Assembly: GCA_036454645.1 (NCBI GenBank)
Contig: JAZHSQ010000032.1
Location: 1-21,159 of the forward strand
Direction of reading: 5' to 3'
Origin: Olsenella_K sp036454645
GTDB taxonomy: Bacteria > Actinomycetota > Coriobacteriia > Coriobacteriales > Atopobiaceae
Length of the DNA: 21,159 bases
Shown: positions 13,865-21,045 of the stretch, in pieces
Layout of the letters: each line of letters opens with the position of its first letter
Position numbering within the stretch: position 1 is the first letter of the stretch
The notes under the pieces: model-generated
Seen by the model: only the letters and a program-made list of their open reading frames with translations
The model's database searches: none
Told to the model about the DNA's origin: nothing
Position numbers and translations under genes: made by a program

Positions 13865-14293
13865 CTAGGCGAGGTCCTCCTGGCCGAGCACCCTGAAGCC
13901 GGCCTCCTCCAGGGCGAACGTCGCCTTGCTCGCCTCCGCCGGCAGCTTGATCTTGAGCACGTCCACGGCCAGGTCGTCCTTGGCGCTGAAGCAGTAGCCG
14001 TACTCGACGGGGATGTCGAGGTCGTCGAGGACCTCGAGCAGGTCCGCGAGGCCACCCGGGCGGTTGGGAATCTGGATCGCGGAGACCTTGGTGACCATGG
14101 CGCTGTAGCCCTCCGCCTCGAGCGCCCTCTTGGCCCCCTGGGCGTCCGAGCAGATGATGCGCACCACGCCGTAGTCCGCCGTGTCGGCGATGGTGAGCGC
14201 CTGCATGTTGATGCCTGCCTCCGCAATGGAGCGCGCCAGCTTGGCGAGGCGCCCCTCGGAGTTCTCGAGAAGGACGGTGAGCTGGTCAATCAT
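13865..14293 (-). CDS. tandem ACT-domain protein
   Basis: A 142-residue protein made of two ACT domains (about residues 2-70 and 72-140). Ligand-loop motifs are NSEGRLAKLARSIAEAGINM in the first and NRPGGLADLLEVLDDLDIPV in the second. ACT pairs bind amino acids and regulate enzymes. This stand-alone type regularly sits next to phenylacetate-CoA-ligase-like genes, often with indolepyruvate ferredoxin oxidoreductase. Its ATG overlaps the ligase TGA by four bases (ATGA at 14290-14293), so the two are translationally coupled and presumably act together. A likely job is sensing an aromatic amino acid; this is inference. A strong terminator follows at 13756-13781. Confidence 0.92.
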   Translation of the reverse strand: MIDQLTVLLENSEGRLAKLARSIAEAGINMQALTIADTADYGVVRIICSDAQGAKRALEAEGYSAMVTKVSAIQIPNRPGGLADLLEVLDDLDIPVEYGYCFSAKDDLAVDVLKIKLPAEASKATFALEEAGFRVLGQEDLA

Positions 14294-15600
14294 GCGAGGT
14301 TCTCCCCCCTGCGGTCGACGATGCGCTTGGCCTTGCCGGTGCTCCGCGGGATCGACATCGGCTCGACCAGCCTCACCTTAACACCCACGGAGAGCGCCGC
14401 CTTGAGCGCGCCCTGAATCTGCCTCTGGAGCTGGTCGATGGCGCCGGTGGAGTCGAAGTCGAAGTCCGGGTTGACCTCGGCCTTGAGCGTGACGACGTCG
14501 AGGTAGTTCTTCGTGGTGAGCTCGATCTGGTACCAGCTCGAGACCTCCTCGAAGGTCCCCATGACGTTCTCGATCTGGCTCGGAAAGACGTTGACGCCGC
14601 GGATGATGAGCATGTCGTCCGTGCGGCCGTGCAGGCGGTCGATGCGGCGGTGGGTGCGGCCGCAGGCGCACTCGCCGGGCAGGATGCGGGTGATGTCGCG
14701 CGTGCGGTAGCGCACGACCGGGGACGCCTCGCGGTCGAGGGTGGTGATCACGAGCTCGCCCCACTCGCCGTCGGGCAGCACCTCGCCGGTCGCGGGGTCG
14801 ATCACCTCGCAGAAGAAGTGGTCCTCGGCGACGTGCAGGCCGTCCTGCTCGAGGCACTCGACGGCGACGCCGGGACCCATCGTCTCGGTCAGGCCGTAGA
14901 CGTCGAGGACCTTGTAGCCGAGCTTGCGCTCGAGCTCCGCGCGGAAGTTGTCCGAGAAGGCCTCGGCGCCGTGGATGCCCGCCTTGAGGTGGAACTCCTC
15001 GGTCGGGTCGATCCCCATGGAGATGGCCGTGTCCGCGATGTGCATCGCGTAGCTGGGCGTGCACGCGAGGATGGTGGTACCCATCTCGCGCAGGATGCGG
15101 ATCTGGCGCTCGGTGTTGCCCGCGGAGGTGGGGATGACGGTCGCGCCGGAGGCGAGGCCGCCGTAGTGCGCGCCCAGGCCGCCCGTGAACAGGCCGTACC
15201 CGTAGCAGATCTGCATCACGTCGTCGGGGCCGCCGCCGGCGTAGCGGACGCCGCGCGAGAAGCAGTCGCTCCACGCCTCGAGGTCGTGCTGGGTGTAGGC
15301 GCCGACCGTCGCGACGCCGGTCGTGCCCGATGACATGTGGATCTCCTTCACGTCGCTCATGGGCACGGCGAGCATGCCGTAGGGGTAGGCGTCGCGGAGG
15401 TCCTGCTTGGTCACGAAGGGCGCCTTGCGCAGGTCGTCGAGGTCCCGCACCGAGTAGGGGTCGAAGCCCGCCTCGTCGAAGGACCTCTTGTAGAACGGGA
15501 TGTTCTCGTAGCAACGAACCACGGTCTTCTTGATGCCCTCGAGCTGGATCTCCTCGATCCTGTCGTGAGGCATCGTGAGGATGTCTTCCTGATCGCTCAT
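14290..15600 (-). CDS. paaK: phenylacetate-CoA ligase-like AMP-forming enzyme
   Basis: A 436-residue ANL-superfamily adenylate-forming ligase of the PaaK type. It makes aryl-acetyl-CoA from an aryl acetate, ATP and CoA in the cytoplasm. The P-loop SSGTTG is at 90-95, YGLTET at 235-240, and YRTRDITRI with the hinge GRTDDMLIIRGVNVFPSQIE at about 298-344. The catalytic Lys is in STGKAKRIVD (about residue 423). A CxC pair (CACGR, 311-315) precedes the hinge as in many PaaKs. Length is standard. The start is 15600 with GGGGAG three bases upstream; an upstream in-frame ATG at 15624 lacks a site. The downstream ACT gene overlaps by four bases. No iorAB or phenylacetate catabolism genes are in the window, so in an anaerobe the substrate may be phenylacetate, indoleacetate or another amino-acid-derived aryl acid. 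Confidence 0.92.
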   Translation of the reverse strand: MSDQEDILTMPHDRIEEIQLEGIKKTVVRCYENIPFYKRSFDEAGFDPYSVRDLDDLRKAPFVTKQDLRDAYPYGMLAVPMSDVKEIHMSSGTTGVATVGAYTQHDLEAWSDCFSRGVRYAGGGPDDVMQICYGYGLFTGGLGAHYGGLASGATVIPTSAGNTERQIRILREMGTTILACTPSYAMHIADTAISMGIDPTEEFHLKAGIHGAEAFSDNFRAELERKLGYKVLDVYGLTETMGPGVAVECLEQDGLHVAEDHFFCEVIDPATGEVLPDGEWGELVITTLDREASPVVRYRTRDITRILPGECACGRTHRRIDRLHGRTDDMLIIRGVNVFPSQIENVMGTFEEVSSWYQIELTTKNYLDVVTLKAEVNPDFDFDSTGAIDQLQRQIQGALKAALSVGVKVRLVEPMSIPRSTGKAKRIVDRRGENLA

Positions 15601-15677
15601 CTGCTCCCCTTGCCGAAATCGCATGCCTTGCCGCCCTCTGGCGCCTGGCCGGCCGCCGTGCGCCCGGCGCCCGGCCG

Positions 15678-15705
15678 ACGTGTGGCGAGCCTGGCTCGCC
15701 CACGT
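15678..15705 (-). promoter_or_regulatory. long hairpin in the paaK leader
   Basis: ACGTG-T-GGCGAG (15678-15689) pairs with CTCGCC-CACGT (15695-15705): eleven base pairs with one bulge and a CCTGG loop. It lies between the predicted promoter (15731-15750) and the paaK start at 15600, and no T-run follows. More GC-rich pairing potential lies at 15645-15677. It may be an attenuator or translation-control element. Confidence 0.4.
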
Positions 15706-15730
15706 GCGGCGCGCACGGCCGTCGCGGCGT

Positions 15731-15750
15731 GCTCAACTATATAACTGAGC
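15731..15750 (-). promoter_or_regulatory. palindromic AT-rich promoter/operator element upstream of paaK
   Basis: GCTCAACTATATAACTGAGC: GCTCA and TGAGC arms flank TATATA, giving a 20-bp imperfect palindrome (16 of 20 positions symmetric). On the minus strand TATATA can serve as a -10 for paaK. The -35 is poor (GAAACA, 18 nt upstream), which fits an activated or repressed promoter. The rest of the gap, 15751-15824, shows a CGCCGGGCCCGGCG palindrome at 15810-15823 directly after the small acidic gene's stop. Confidence 0.45.
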
Positions 15751-15824
15751 GGTGGCCGCAATGTTTCCGACAGCTTTCCTTTTCCCAGCTAGGGGTCGCC
15801 GGCGGGGGTCGCCGGGCCCGGCGG

Positions 15825-16283
15825 CTAGAACGCAGGCGGCATGGGGCACGACCCCGACGCGGTGCCGTGGGCCGCCGTGCCCCCGGAGAACGAGTTGCCC
15901 TGGGAGGCCTCGAACTCCATCAGCTCGGCGCGGGTCACCTCCTGGAGGTGGCGCTCCGCGGCGCGCATGGCCTCGCGGTCGCCGGACTGCCGGGCGCTCC
16001 GGTAGGCGTTGAGCGCCTGGAGGAAGTCCGCCTCCCCCGCGAGGCCGTCGTCGGCCTCGGCGGCCGGCTCGGGCGCGGCGGTGGCGCCTACGGAGGCGGC
16101 GGGCTGGTCGTCGCCGGTCCCCACCTCGTAGCGGCCCTCGGCGAGCCCCGCCCTCAGGGCCTCGACGAGCCTGCGGTCGCTCTCGTCCATGCCGGCCTCG
16201 GCCGCGTCGCCGCCGACGACGCCGTCGCTGGACGTTGCGCCGCGCACGTCCTTCTCCATGTCCTTGTCCATGCCCTTCTCCAT
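15825..16283 (-). CDS. small acidic Ala/Glu-rich protein of unknown function
   Basis: A 152-residue protein I do not recognise. Residues 1-13 (MEKGMDKDMEKDV) come from a 12-bp tandem repeat. Residues about 14-85 are acidic and Ala/Gly/Asp-rich with one helical piece (DESDRRLVEALRAGLAEGRY). Residues about 86-125 form a likely amphipathic helical hairpin (ADFLQALNAYRSARQSGDRE then AMRAAERHLQEVTRAELMEF). The tail is Ser/Gly/Thr-rich and ends CPMPPAF. No signal peptide or membrane segment is seen. It lies 54 bp behind the M18 aminopeptidase gene on the same strand and is probably co-transcribed. GGGGACAAGGAC precedes the first ATG. Codon pattern fits its neighbours, and the long antisense frame here is considered a shadow. 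Confidence 0.65.
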   Translation of the reverse strand: MEKGMDKDMEKDVRGATSSDGVVGGDAAEAGMDESDRRLVEALRAGLAEGRYEVGTGDDQPAASVGATAAPEPAAEADDGLAGEADFLQALNAYRSARQSGDREAMRAAERHLQEVTRAELMEFEASQGNSFSGGTAAHGTASGSCPMPPAF

Positions 16284-16292
16284 GTCCTTGTC
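16245..16292 (-). repeat. 12-bp tandem repeat spanning the start of the small acidic gene
   Basis: Four 12-bp units (CACGTCCTTCTC, CATGTCCTTGTC, CATGCCCTTCTC, CATGTCCTTGTC on the + strand, 16245-16292). On the minus strand three of them carry in-frame ATGs at 16283, 16271 and 16259, each following an AAGG-like purine block. This gives several possible start sites. Confidence 0.8.
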
Positions 16293-16337
16293 CCCTCTCT
16301 CCCCTGGTCGGCCGCCGGTCTCGCCTGCGGGCGCCTG

Positions 16338-17711
16338 CTAGGCGAGCGTCACGTCGCCCCGCCCGTCGAAGAGCAGGTTCGTGCGGTAGAAGCCCTCGAG
16401 CGCGCGGATGGCGAAGGCGGTGTCGCGCACGCCGCCCGTCTCGTACGACGAGTGCATCGCGAGCTGCGGGAGGCCGAGGTCGGCGGCCCTCATGCTGACC
16501 TGGACGTTGCTGAGGTTGCCCAGGGTCGAGCCGCCGGCGGAGTCGCTGCGATTGGCGAACGTCTGATGGGGCACCCCGGCGGCGTCGCAGACGGCCTCGA
16601 GGACGGCGCGGCTCTGCGCGTCCGTCGTGTACTTCTGGTTGGCGGCCTCCTTGATGACGGGCCCGGCGTTGAGGTGCGCCTTGTTGGCGTCGTCGGTCTT
16701 CTCGGGGTGGTTGGGGTGGACGGCGTGCGCGTTGTCGCAGCTCACGAGGAAGGACCCCGCCAGCGCGCGGTGGAGGTCCTCCTCGGTGCGTCCGAGGGCC
16801 GCGTTCGTGCGGCGCAGGACGTCCTTGAGCAGCGTCGACATGGCGCCCTGCTTGGTGAGCGAGCCGACCTCCTCGTTGTCGAAGCAGGCGAAGACCGAGA
16901 CGTCGTGGTCGTTCTCCGCCGCGAGGAACGCCTTGAGCGAGCTGAAGGCGCACTGCAGGTCGTCGAGCTTGGGCGCGGACACGAACTCGTCGCGCCAGCC
17001 CCAGACGCTCGCGGGCTGGCGGTTGACCAGGAAGAGGTCGTAGGCGAGCAGCTGGTCGGGCTCGACGCCGAGCTCGGCCGAGACCATGCGGCGGAAGTCG
17101 CCCCGCCCGAGCCGCCCCGCCGAGACGAGCGGGCAGAGGTCCACCTGCCGGTTGGTCGCCACGCCCTTGTTCGCGTCGCGGTCGAAGTGGATCGCGACGC
17201 TGGGGATGAGCGCAAGGTCGCGGTCGGGCGAGAAGAGCCTGCTCTCGATGCGCGCGCCGTCGCGGACGAACACGCGGCCCGCGAGCGACAGCGGCCGGTC
17301 GAACCAGGTCCGGTCGAGCATTCCGCCGTACGCCTCGACGTTGAGGCGCAGGTACTCGTCCGGGCCGACCAGCTCGGGGACGCTCTTCACCTTGAAGGTC
17401 GGCGAGTCGGAGTGCGACGCCGCGACCTGGAAGTGGTAGCCGTCGAGGGACTCCCCCACCTTCCAGGCGACGACGCTCGAGCCGTTCCTCGTGGTGTAGT
17501 AGCGGCCGCCCGGCTCAACCCGCCACGCGTCCGTCTCCGCGAGGCGGGTGAAGCCCGCCTCCGCCAGGTAGCCCTCGATGGTGCGCACCGTGTGGAACAT
17601 GCTCGGGCTGCGCCTGATGAAGTCGACGAGCTCGAGCGACGTGCGCTTGTCGTCTGCGTCCGTGCCGGCGGTCGTCTCCGTGCCGGTATCCGTCTCCTTG
17701 ATGGTGCCCAT
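16338..17711 (-). CDS. M18 family aminopeptidase (aspartyl aminopeptidase type)
   Basis: A 457-residue cytoplasmic M18 metallo-aminopeptidase, which removes acidic or other N-terminal residues from peptides. Expected metal and catalytic residues are seen: His100-Asp102 in AASHSDSPTFKVKS, Asp250/251 in KLDD, Glu280-Glu281 in CFDNEEVGS, Asp326 in SCDNAHAVHPNHPEK, and His420 in LAMHSSYETGG. NRSDSAGGSTLGN, typical of the family, is also present. Length is normal. The N-terminal 22 residues are Thr/Asp-rich and variable. The only nearby ribosome site, AAGGAG, is 13 bases from the ATG, which is long. It follows yfbR by 107 bp and precedes the small acidic gene by 54 bp on the same strand. Confidence 0.93.
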   Translation of the reverse strand: MGTIKETDTGTETTAGTDADDKRTSLELVDFIRRSPSMFHTVRTIEGYLAEAGFTRLAETDAWRVEPGGRYYTTRNGSSVVAWKVGESLDGYHFQVAASHSDSPTFKVKSVPELVGPDEYLRLNVEAYGGMLDRTWFDRPLSLAGRVFVRDGARIESRLFSPDRDLALIPSVAIHFDRDANKGVATNRQVDLCPLVSAGRLGRGDFRRMVSAELGVEPDQLLAYDLFLVNRQPASVWGWRDEFVSAPKLDDLQCAFSSLKAFLAAENDHDVSVFACFDNEEVGSLTKQGAMSTLLKDVLRRTNAALGRTEEDLHRALAGSFLVSCDNAHAVHPNHPEKTDDANKAHLNAGPVIKEAANQKYTTDAQSRAVLEAVCDAAGVPHQTFANRSDSAGGSTLGNLSNVQVSMRAADLGLPQLAMHSSYETGGVRDTAFAIRALEGFYRTNLLFDGRGDVTLA

Positions 17712-17818
17712 GTCTGCGATGACGCTCCTTCTCGGTTGTCTGTGTTCGGGTTATCGGGGCCTGCGGCTCGCGGGCGGCGGGCGCGGGGGCCGTCACACCA
17801 CGCGGGCGGAGCCGCCTC

Positions 17819-18535
17819 CTACAGCAGCTCGTCGAGGGTCTGGCCGTAGGACGGCAGGAACTCCGCCACGAAGTCGCGGACCTCCGGCAGCTCCGCCGCC
17901 ATCTGGTCCACCACCTCGCGGATGGTCTTCTCGGCAGACCTGAACTCGCCGTTGCCCCCCGCGTCCTCCTCGACGCACTTGACCAGCGCCGAGATCTTGT
18001 CGGCCGCCTTCACGAGGCGAAGCAGGTAGGCGTCCTCGTCGCTGGGGCCGAGTATGCCCTCGTAGGTGGGGCACAGGTCGTCGGGGAGCGTGCCGAGGAG
18101 CTGCTCCTTCGCCGCGTCCTCCACCTCGCCGTACGCCTGGCGGGTGCGGCCGCTGAAGTACTTGACCGGGGTCGGCAGGTCTCCCGTGATGATCTCCGGC
18201 GCGTCGTGGTAGATGCCGAGGAGAGCAGCATGCGAGGCGTCGAGGTCGCGGCCGTAGCGCACGTTGCCGATGACGCAAAGGGCATGGGCGATCTCCGCCA
18301 CCTCGAGCGAGTGCTCGGCGAGGTTCTCGGGGCGGGCGCTGCGCATGAGCGACCAGCGCTCGATGTAGCGCATCCGGGACAGCACGGCGAAGAAGTGCGA
18401 GTCGCGCGCGTCCGTGGCACCGGAGCGCGCGGGCCTCTCGCCTGCGGCACCTGCGCCCACGGGCCTCTCGCCTGCGGCACCTGCGCCCACGGGCTTCTCG
18501 CCTGCGGCCCGCCCGTCTGCAAGACCCTCTGCCAT
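17819..18535 (-). CDS. yfbR: YfbR-type HD-domain 5'-deoxynucleotidase with repeat-bearing N-terminal extension
   Basis: A 238-residue HD-superfamily phosphohydrolase. Family members remove phosphate from dCMP, dUMP and other deoxynucleoside 5'-monophosphates with a divalent metal. From residue about 46 it follows E. coli YfbR closely: SHFFAVLSRMRYIERWSLMR, then AEHSLEVAEIAHAL (His75), LGIYHDAPEIITGDLPTPVK (His110-Asp111) and KAADKISALVKC with the last metal Asp. E. coli YfbR begins almost at SHFF. The extra ~45 residues here consist mainly of AAGE(K/R)PVGAG decapeptide repeats. Start 18535 has GGGGGAA five bases upstream and a TATATA (18554-18559) that may be the -10. The in-frame ORF to 18688 is rejected. 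No good start lies between the repeats and SHFF. Confidence 0.9.
   Translation of the reverse strand: MAEGLADGRAAGEKPVGAGAAGERPVGAGAAGERPARSGATDARDSHFFAVLSRMRYIERWSLMRSARPENLAEHSLEVAEIAHALCVIGNVRYGRDLDASHAALLGIYHDAPEIITGDLPTPVKYFSGRTRQAYGEVEDAAKEQLLGTLPDDLCPTYEGILGPSDEDAYLLRLVKAADKISALVKCVEEDAGGNGEFRSAEKTIREVVDQMAAELPEVRDFVAEFLPSYGQTLDELL
18431..18508 (-). repeat. 30-bp tandem repeat (about 2.6 copies) in the 5' part of yfbR
   Basis: The 30-bp unit beginning GGGCCTCTCGCCTGCGGCAC occurs identically at 18431-18460 and 18461-18490, with a partial third copy to about 18508 differing by a few bases. It encodes AAGE(K/R)PVGAG decapeptides in frame. Confidence 0.92.
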
Positions 18536-18807
18536 CGGCTTCCCCCAACCATCTATATATGTGTCCGGCGCCACCGCCCATGGCACCTGTCGCCACCCAT
18601 GACATGATACGCAACCGCGAGGCACGGGGTGTCCCGACGGCGGACGCCCGAGTGTCGACAGGCCCGTCGCACCGTGCTGCCGTCCCACGCCACGAATGTG
18701 CCCGACCTGGCATATTTTCAGCCGGTCGCAGAATCCCCGCGCATTTGTGAGAAACTTTTCCAGGGCAGCTCCGGCGTGCCAGACATCCCAGCGAGAGGGG
18801 CTTTCTA

Positions 18808-19887
18808 ATGCTAAGAATCGGACTCCTTACCAGCGGCGGCGATTGCCAGGCGCTGAACGCCACCATGCGCGGCATCGTGAAGACAATCCTCAACAACGCG
18901 AAGGAGCCGGTCGAGATCTACGGTTTCGAGGACGGGTACCAGGGCCTCATCTACAGCAGGTTCCGCACCATGACCTGGCAGGACTTCTCCGGCGTCCTCA
19001 CCCAGGGCGGAACGATCCTCGGGACGAGCCGCACCCCCTACAAGCTGCTGGACACGCCCGGCACCGACGGGGTGGAGAAGGTCCCCGCCATGCTGCAGAC
19101 CTACCACAAGCTGCAGCTCGACTGCCTCTTCGTGCTCGGCGGCAACGGCTCCACCAAGACGGCGCGCCGCCTGAGCGACGAGGGCCTCAACGTGATCGCG
19201 CTGCCCAAGACCATCGACAACGACACCTGGGGCACCGACGTCACCTTCGGCTTCCCCAGCGCGATCGACGTCGCGACGCGCTACCTCGACGAGATCAAGA
19301 CCACCGCGAGCTCCCACGGCCGCGTCTTCGTGGTCGAGATCATGGGTCACAAGGTCGGCTGGATCCCCCTCTACGCAGGCATCGCGGGCGGCGCCGACGT
19401 CATCCTCATCCCCGAGATCCCCTACGACATCGACAACGTCGTCAAGGCGATCGAGAAGCGCGACGCGGACGGCGGCAGGTTCGCCATCGTCGCGGTCGCC
19501 GAGGGCGCGATCTCCAAGGGGGAGGCGGCGCTGCCCAAGAAGGAGTACAAGAAGGTCCTCGCCAAGCGCGCCGAGAAGTACCCCTCCATCGCCTATGCGC
19601 TCGCCGAGGAGATCTCCAAGACCGGTCGCGAGGTGCGCGTCGGCATCCCCGGCCACACGCAGCGCGGCGGGAGGCCCGACGCCGAGGACCGCATCTTCGC
19701 GACGCAGTGCGGCGTCGAGGCGGCCTGCGGCTGCCTCGAGGGCAAGTTCGGCTACATGATCGCCAAGGTCAACAACAAGATGCGCCGCGTCCCGCTGAAG
19801 GAGGTCGCGGACAAGCTCAAGTACGTCGACCCCGAGAGCGACCTCGTGAGGGAGGCCAAGCTCCTCGGGATCAGCTTCGGCGACTAG
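18808..19887 (+). CDS. pfkA: 6-phosphofructokinase, probably ATP-dependent
   Basis: A 359-residue PfkA-family enzyme for the committed step of glycolysis, fructose 6-phosphate to fructose 1,6-bisphosphate. Seen: TSGGDCQALNATMRG at the N-terminus (the usual GGDCPGLN with PG replaced by QA), LGGNGSTKTA at about 110-119, PKTIDND at 133-139 with the catalytic Asp, VEIMGHKVGWIPLYAG, and GHTQRGGRPD. In the E. coli scheme Gly at position 104 (GGxGS) favours ATP, while Lys at 124 (PKTIDND) is typical of PPi or mixed-type enzymes. The Gly/Lys combination matches the Streptomyces-type ATP enzymes as I recall, so ATP use is likely but not certain. The Asn of GGNGS replaces the usual Asp, as in some clostridial and spirochaete relatives. 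AGAGGGG lies seven bases before the ATG. The 18536-18807 divergent gap has no convincing promoter hexamers in this direction. Confidence 0.93.
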   Translation: MLRIGLLTSGGDCQALNATMRGIVKTILNNAKEPVEIYGFEDGYQGLIYSRFRTMTWQDFSGVLTQGGTILGTSRTPYKLLDTPGTDGVEKVPAMLQTYHKLQLDCLFVLGGNGSTKTARRLSDEGLNVIALPKTIDNDTWGTDVTFGFPSAIDVATRYLDEIKTTASSHGRVFVVEIMGHKVGWIPLYAGIAGGADVILIPEIPYDIDNVVKAIEKRDADGGRFAIVAVAEGAISKGEAALPKKEYKKVLAKRAEKYPSIAYALAEEISKTGREVRVGIPGHTQRGGRPDAEDRIFATQCGVEAACGCLEGKFGYMIAKVNNKMRRVPLKEVADKLKYVDPESDLVREAKLLGISFGD

Positions 19888-19926
19888 GAGCCGCGGGCGC
19901 AACGTGCGCCATCGTGCTACGCTTTA

Positions 19927-19955
19927 GGGCCGCTCCGCTTCGTGCGGGGCGGCCC
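19927..19955 (+). terminator. strong hairpin between pfkA and the exonuclease gene
   Basis: GGGCCGCTCCGC (19927-19938) pairs with GCGGGGCGGCCC (19944-19955) over 12 bp with one G-T wobble and a TTCGT loop. No T-run follows on the + strand, and the next ATG is only 26 bp away. It may end pfkA transcripts or act as a leader or stability hairpin for the downstream gene. A TGCTACGCT extended -10-like sequence lies just before it at 19914-19922. Confidence 0.5.
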
Positions 19956-19980
19956 GTCCGCTATCACTTGGAGGCGCAGC

Positions 19981-20943
19981 ATGGATCTGAGTCAGGCTAT
20001 CGAGCAGGCGAGCGCCTTCGTGATCCCCGGCTTCCTCTCCGGCGACGAGGCCCTCACGGCCGAGCGCCGCAAGAACGAGGAGGCCATCTCCCTGCTGACC
20101 GACGCGTGGATGAGCGCGCCCGCGGGCTCCGAGCCCTTCTCCTTCGACCTCGTGCGCAACCTCGCGGACAGGAACCGCGCCATCTGCGACAGCTTCGGCA
20201 TCGAGCGGCTGCGCGACGAGAGCGGCACGAGCCTCGCGCGCAGGCTCTCCGACGAGGACCTCGTCCGGTCCGTCGCCGCCCTGCAGCACCGCCCCGTCGA
20301 TGAGGTGCGCCGGAGCGCGGGCCCGCAGGTGCGCGACCTGAACGTGGCCTACGTCGAGGCGCCCGTCTCCGGCATGGTCTGCGGGATCGACCTCGAGACG
20401 ACCGACCGCTACCCCGACCGCGGCTACATCATCAACGTCGGCATGGAGTTCGTGAAGCTCGCTCCCAAGGGCAAGGCTGAGCGCGGCTACGTCGCCTACT
20501 GCGGGCTGCCGGACATCTATGAGGAGAAGGGCGTGCCGCTCGCCGAGGTCCACCACATCTCTTGGGGCGACATCGCCGGCAAGCTCCCCTTCCGCGAGAA
20601 CCGCGACCTGCAGAAGGCGATTCTCAGCTCGCTGGAGACCTTCCCGTTCATGGCGCACAACGCCGCCTTCGAGGACTCCTGGCTCATGCTCAACCTGGAC
20701 GGGTACGCCGAGGGCAGGAAGGCCGGCCGGATCGTCCCCATCGACACGCGCGACATCTGCCGCAGGATCGACCCCGAGTACCGCACGCTCCCGCATGACT
20801 CGCGGCCGGCGACGCTCGAGAACTGGGCCCGCAGGCGCGGGACGCTGAAGAAGGACGAGAAGGAGCGCCACCTCGGGCTCGAGGACGTCGACCTCATGTT
20901 TCGTACCGTCGAGGCGGAGTTCGCGGCGCGGAACATGTTCTGA
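19981..20943 (+). CDS. DEDDh-type 3'-5' exonuclease (DnaQ-like) with extra N-terminal domain
   Basis: A 320-residue protein. The C-terminal ~190 residues carry the four DnaQ/RNase-T motifs: ExoI CGIDLETTDRYPDRGYIINV (Asp137, Glu139), ExoII FMAHNAAFEDSWL (His226, Asp232), and ExoIII HLGLEDVDLMF (His297 and Asp302, H-x4-D). It should cut nucleotides from a 3' end with two metal ions. Residues 1-130 are an unrecognised, mostly helical domain (ERRKNEEAISLLTDAWMSAP, LVRNLADRNRAICDSFGIER, SLARRLSDEDLVRSVAALQH) that may select the substrate. No polymerase or helicase domain is attached. Substrate (DNA or RNA) unknown. ATG 19981 has GGAGG six bases upstream. It follows pfkA after a 93-bp gap containing a strong hairpin. 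Confidence 0.85.
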   Translation: MDLSQAIEQASAFVIPGFLSGDEALTAERRKNEEAISLLTDAWMSAPAGSEPFSFDLVRNLADRNRAICDSFGIERLRDESGTSLARRLSDEDLVRSVAALQHRPVDEVRRSAGPQVRDLNVAYVEAPVSGMVCGIDLETTDRYPDRGYIINVGMEFVKLAPKGKAERGYVAYCGLPDIYEEKGVPLAEVHHISWGDIAGKLPFRENRDLQKAILSSLETFPFMAHNAAFEDSWLMLNLDGYAEGRKAGRIVPIDTRDICRRIDPEYRTLPHDSRPATLENWARRRGTLKKDEKERHLGLEDVDLMFRTVEAEFAARNMF

Positions 20944-20956
20944 TCCGTCGGAGGGA

Positions 20957-21045
20957 TATCATAGTTGGGCCGGGGTATTTACCGGCCAGCGCCGATCGGC
21001 GTGATGCGCCGCCGGACGTCTTACGGATGAGGGCCCGGGGAGCGA
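20957..21045 (+). promoter_or_regulatory. possible promoter and structured leader cut off by the IS element
   Basis: TATCAT (20957-20962) could be a -10, though no good -35 is seen. It is followed by a hairpin GGCCGG (20968-20973)/CCGGCC (20982-20987), the palindrome GCCGATCGGC (20991-21000), and further pairing. The stretch ends in GGGCCCGGGGAGCG directly before an ATG (21045-21047). GGGGAG would be an excellent ribosome site, but the TG of that ATG is already the first two bases of the IS inverted repeat. It looks like the 5' end of a gene displaced by the insertion. No leader family could be recognised. Confidence 0.3.

Noticed and set aside
15729..17849. A 706-codon open frame on the + strand
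   Set aside because: Antisense to the M18 aminopeptidase and small acidic genes. Same shadow composition, no ribosome site.
20931..20940. GAACATGTTC palindrome as a LexA/DinR SOS box
   Set aside because: The half-sites are separated by 2 bases, not the 4 of the Gram-positive GAAC-N4-GTTC box. It also lies inside the end of the exonuclease coding sequence.
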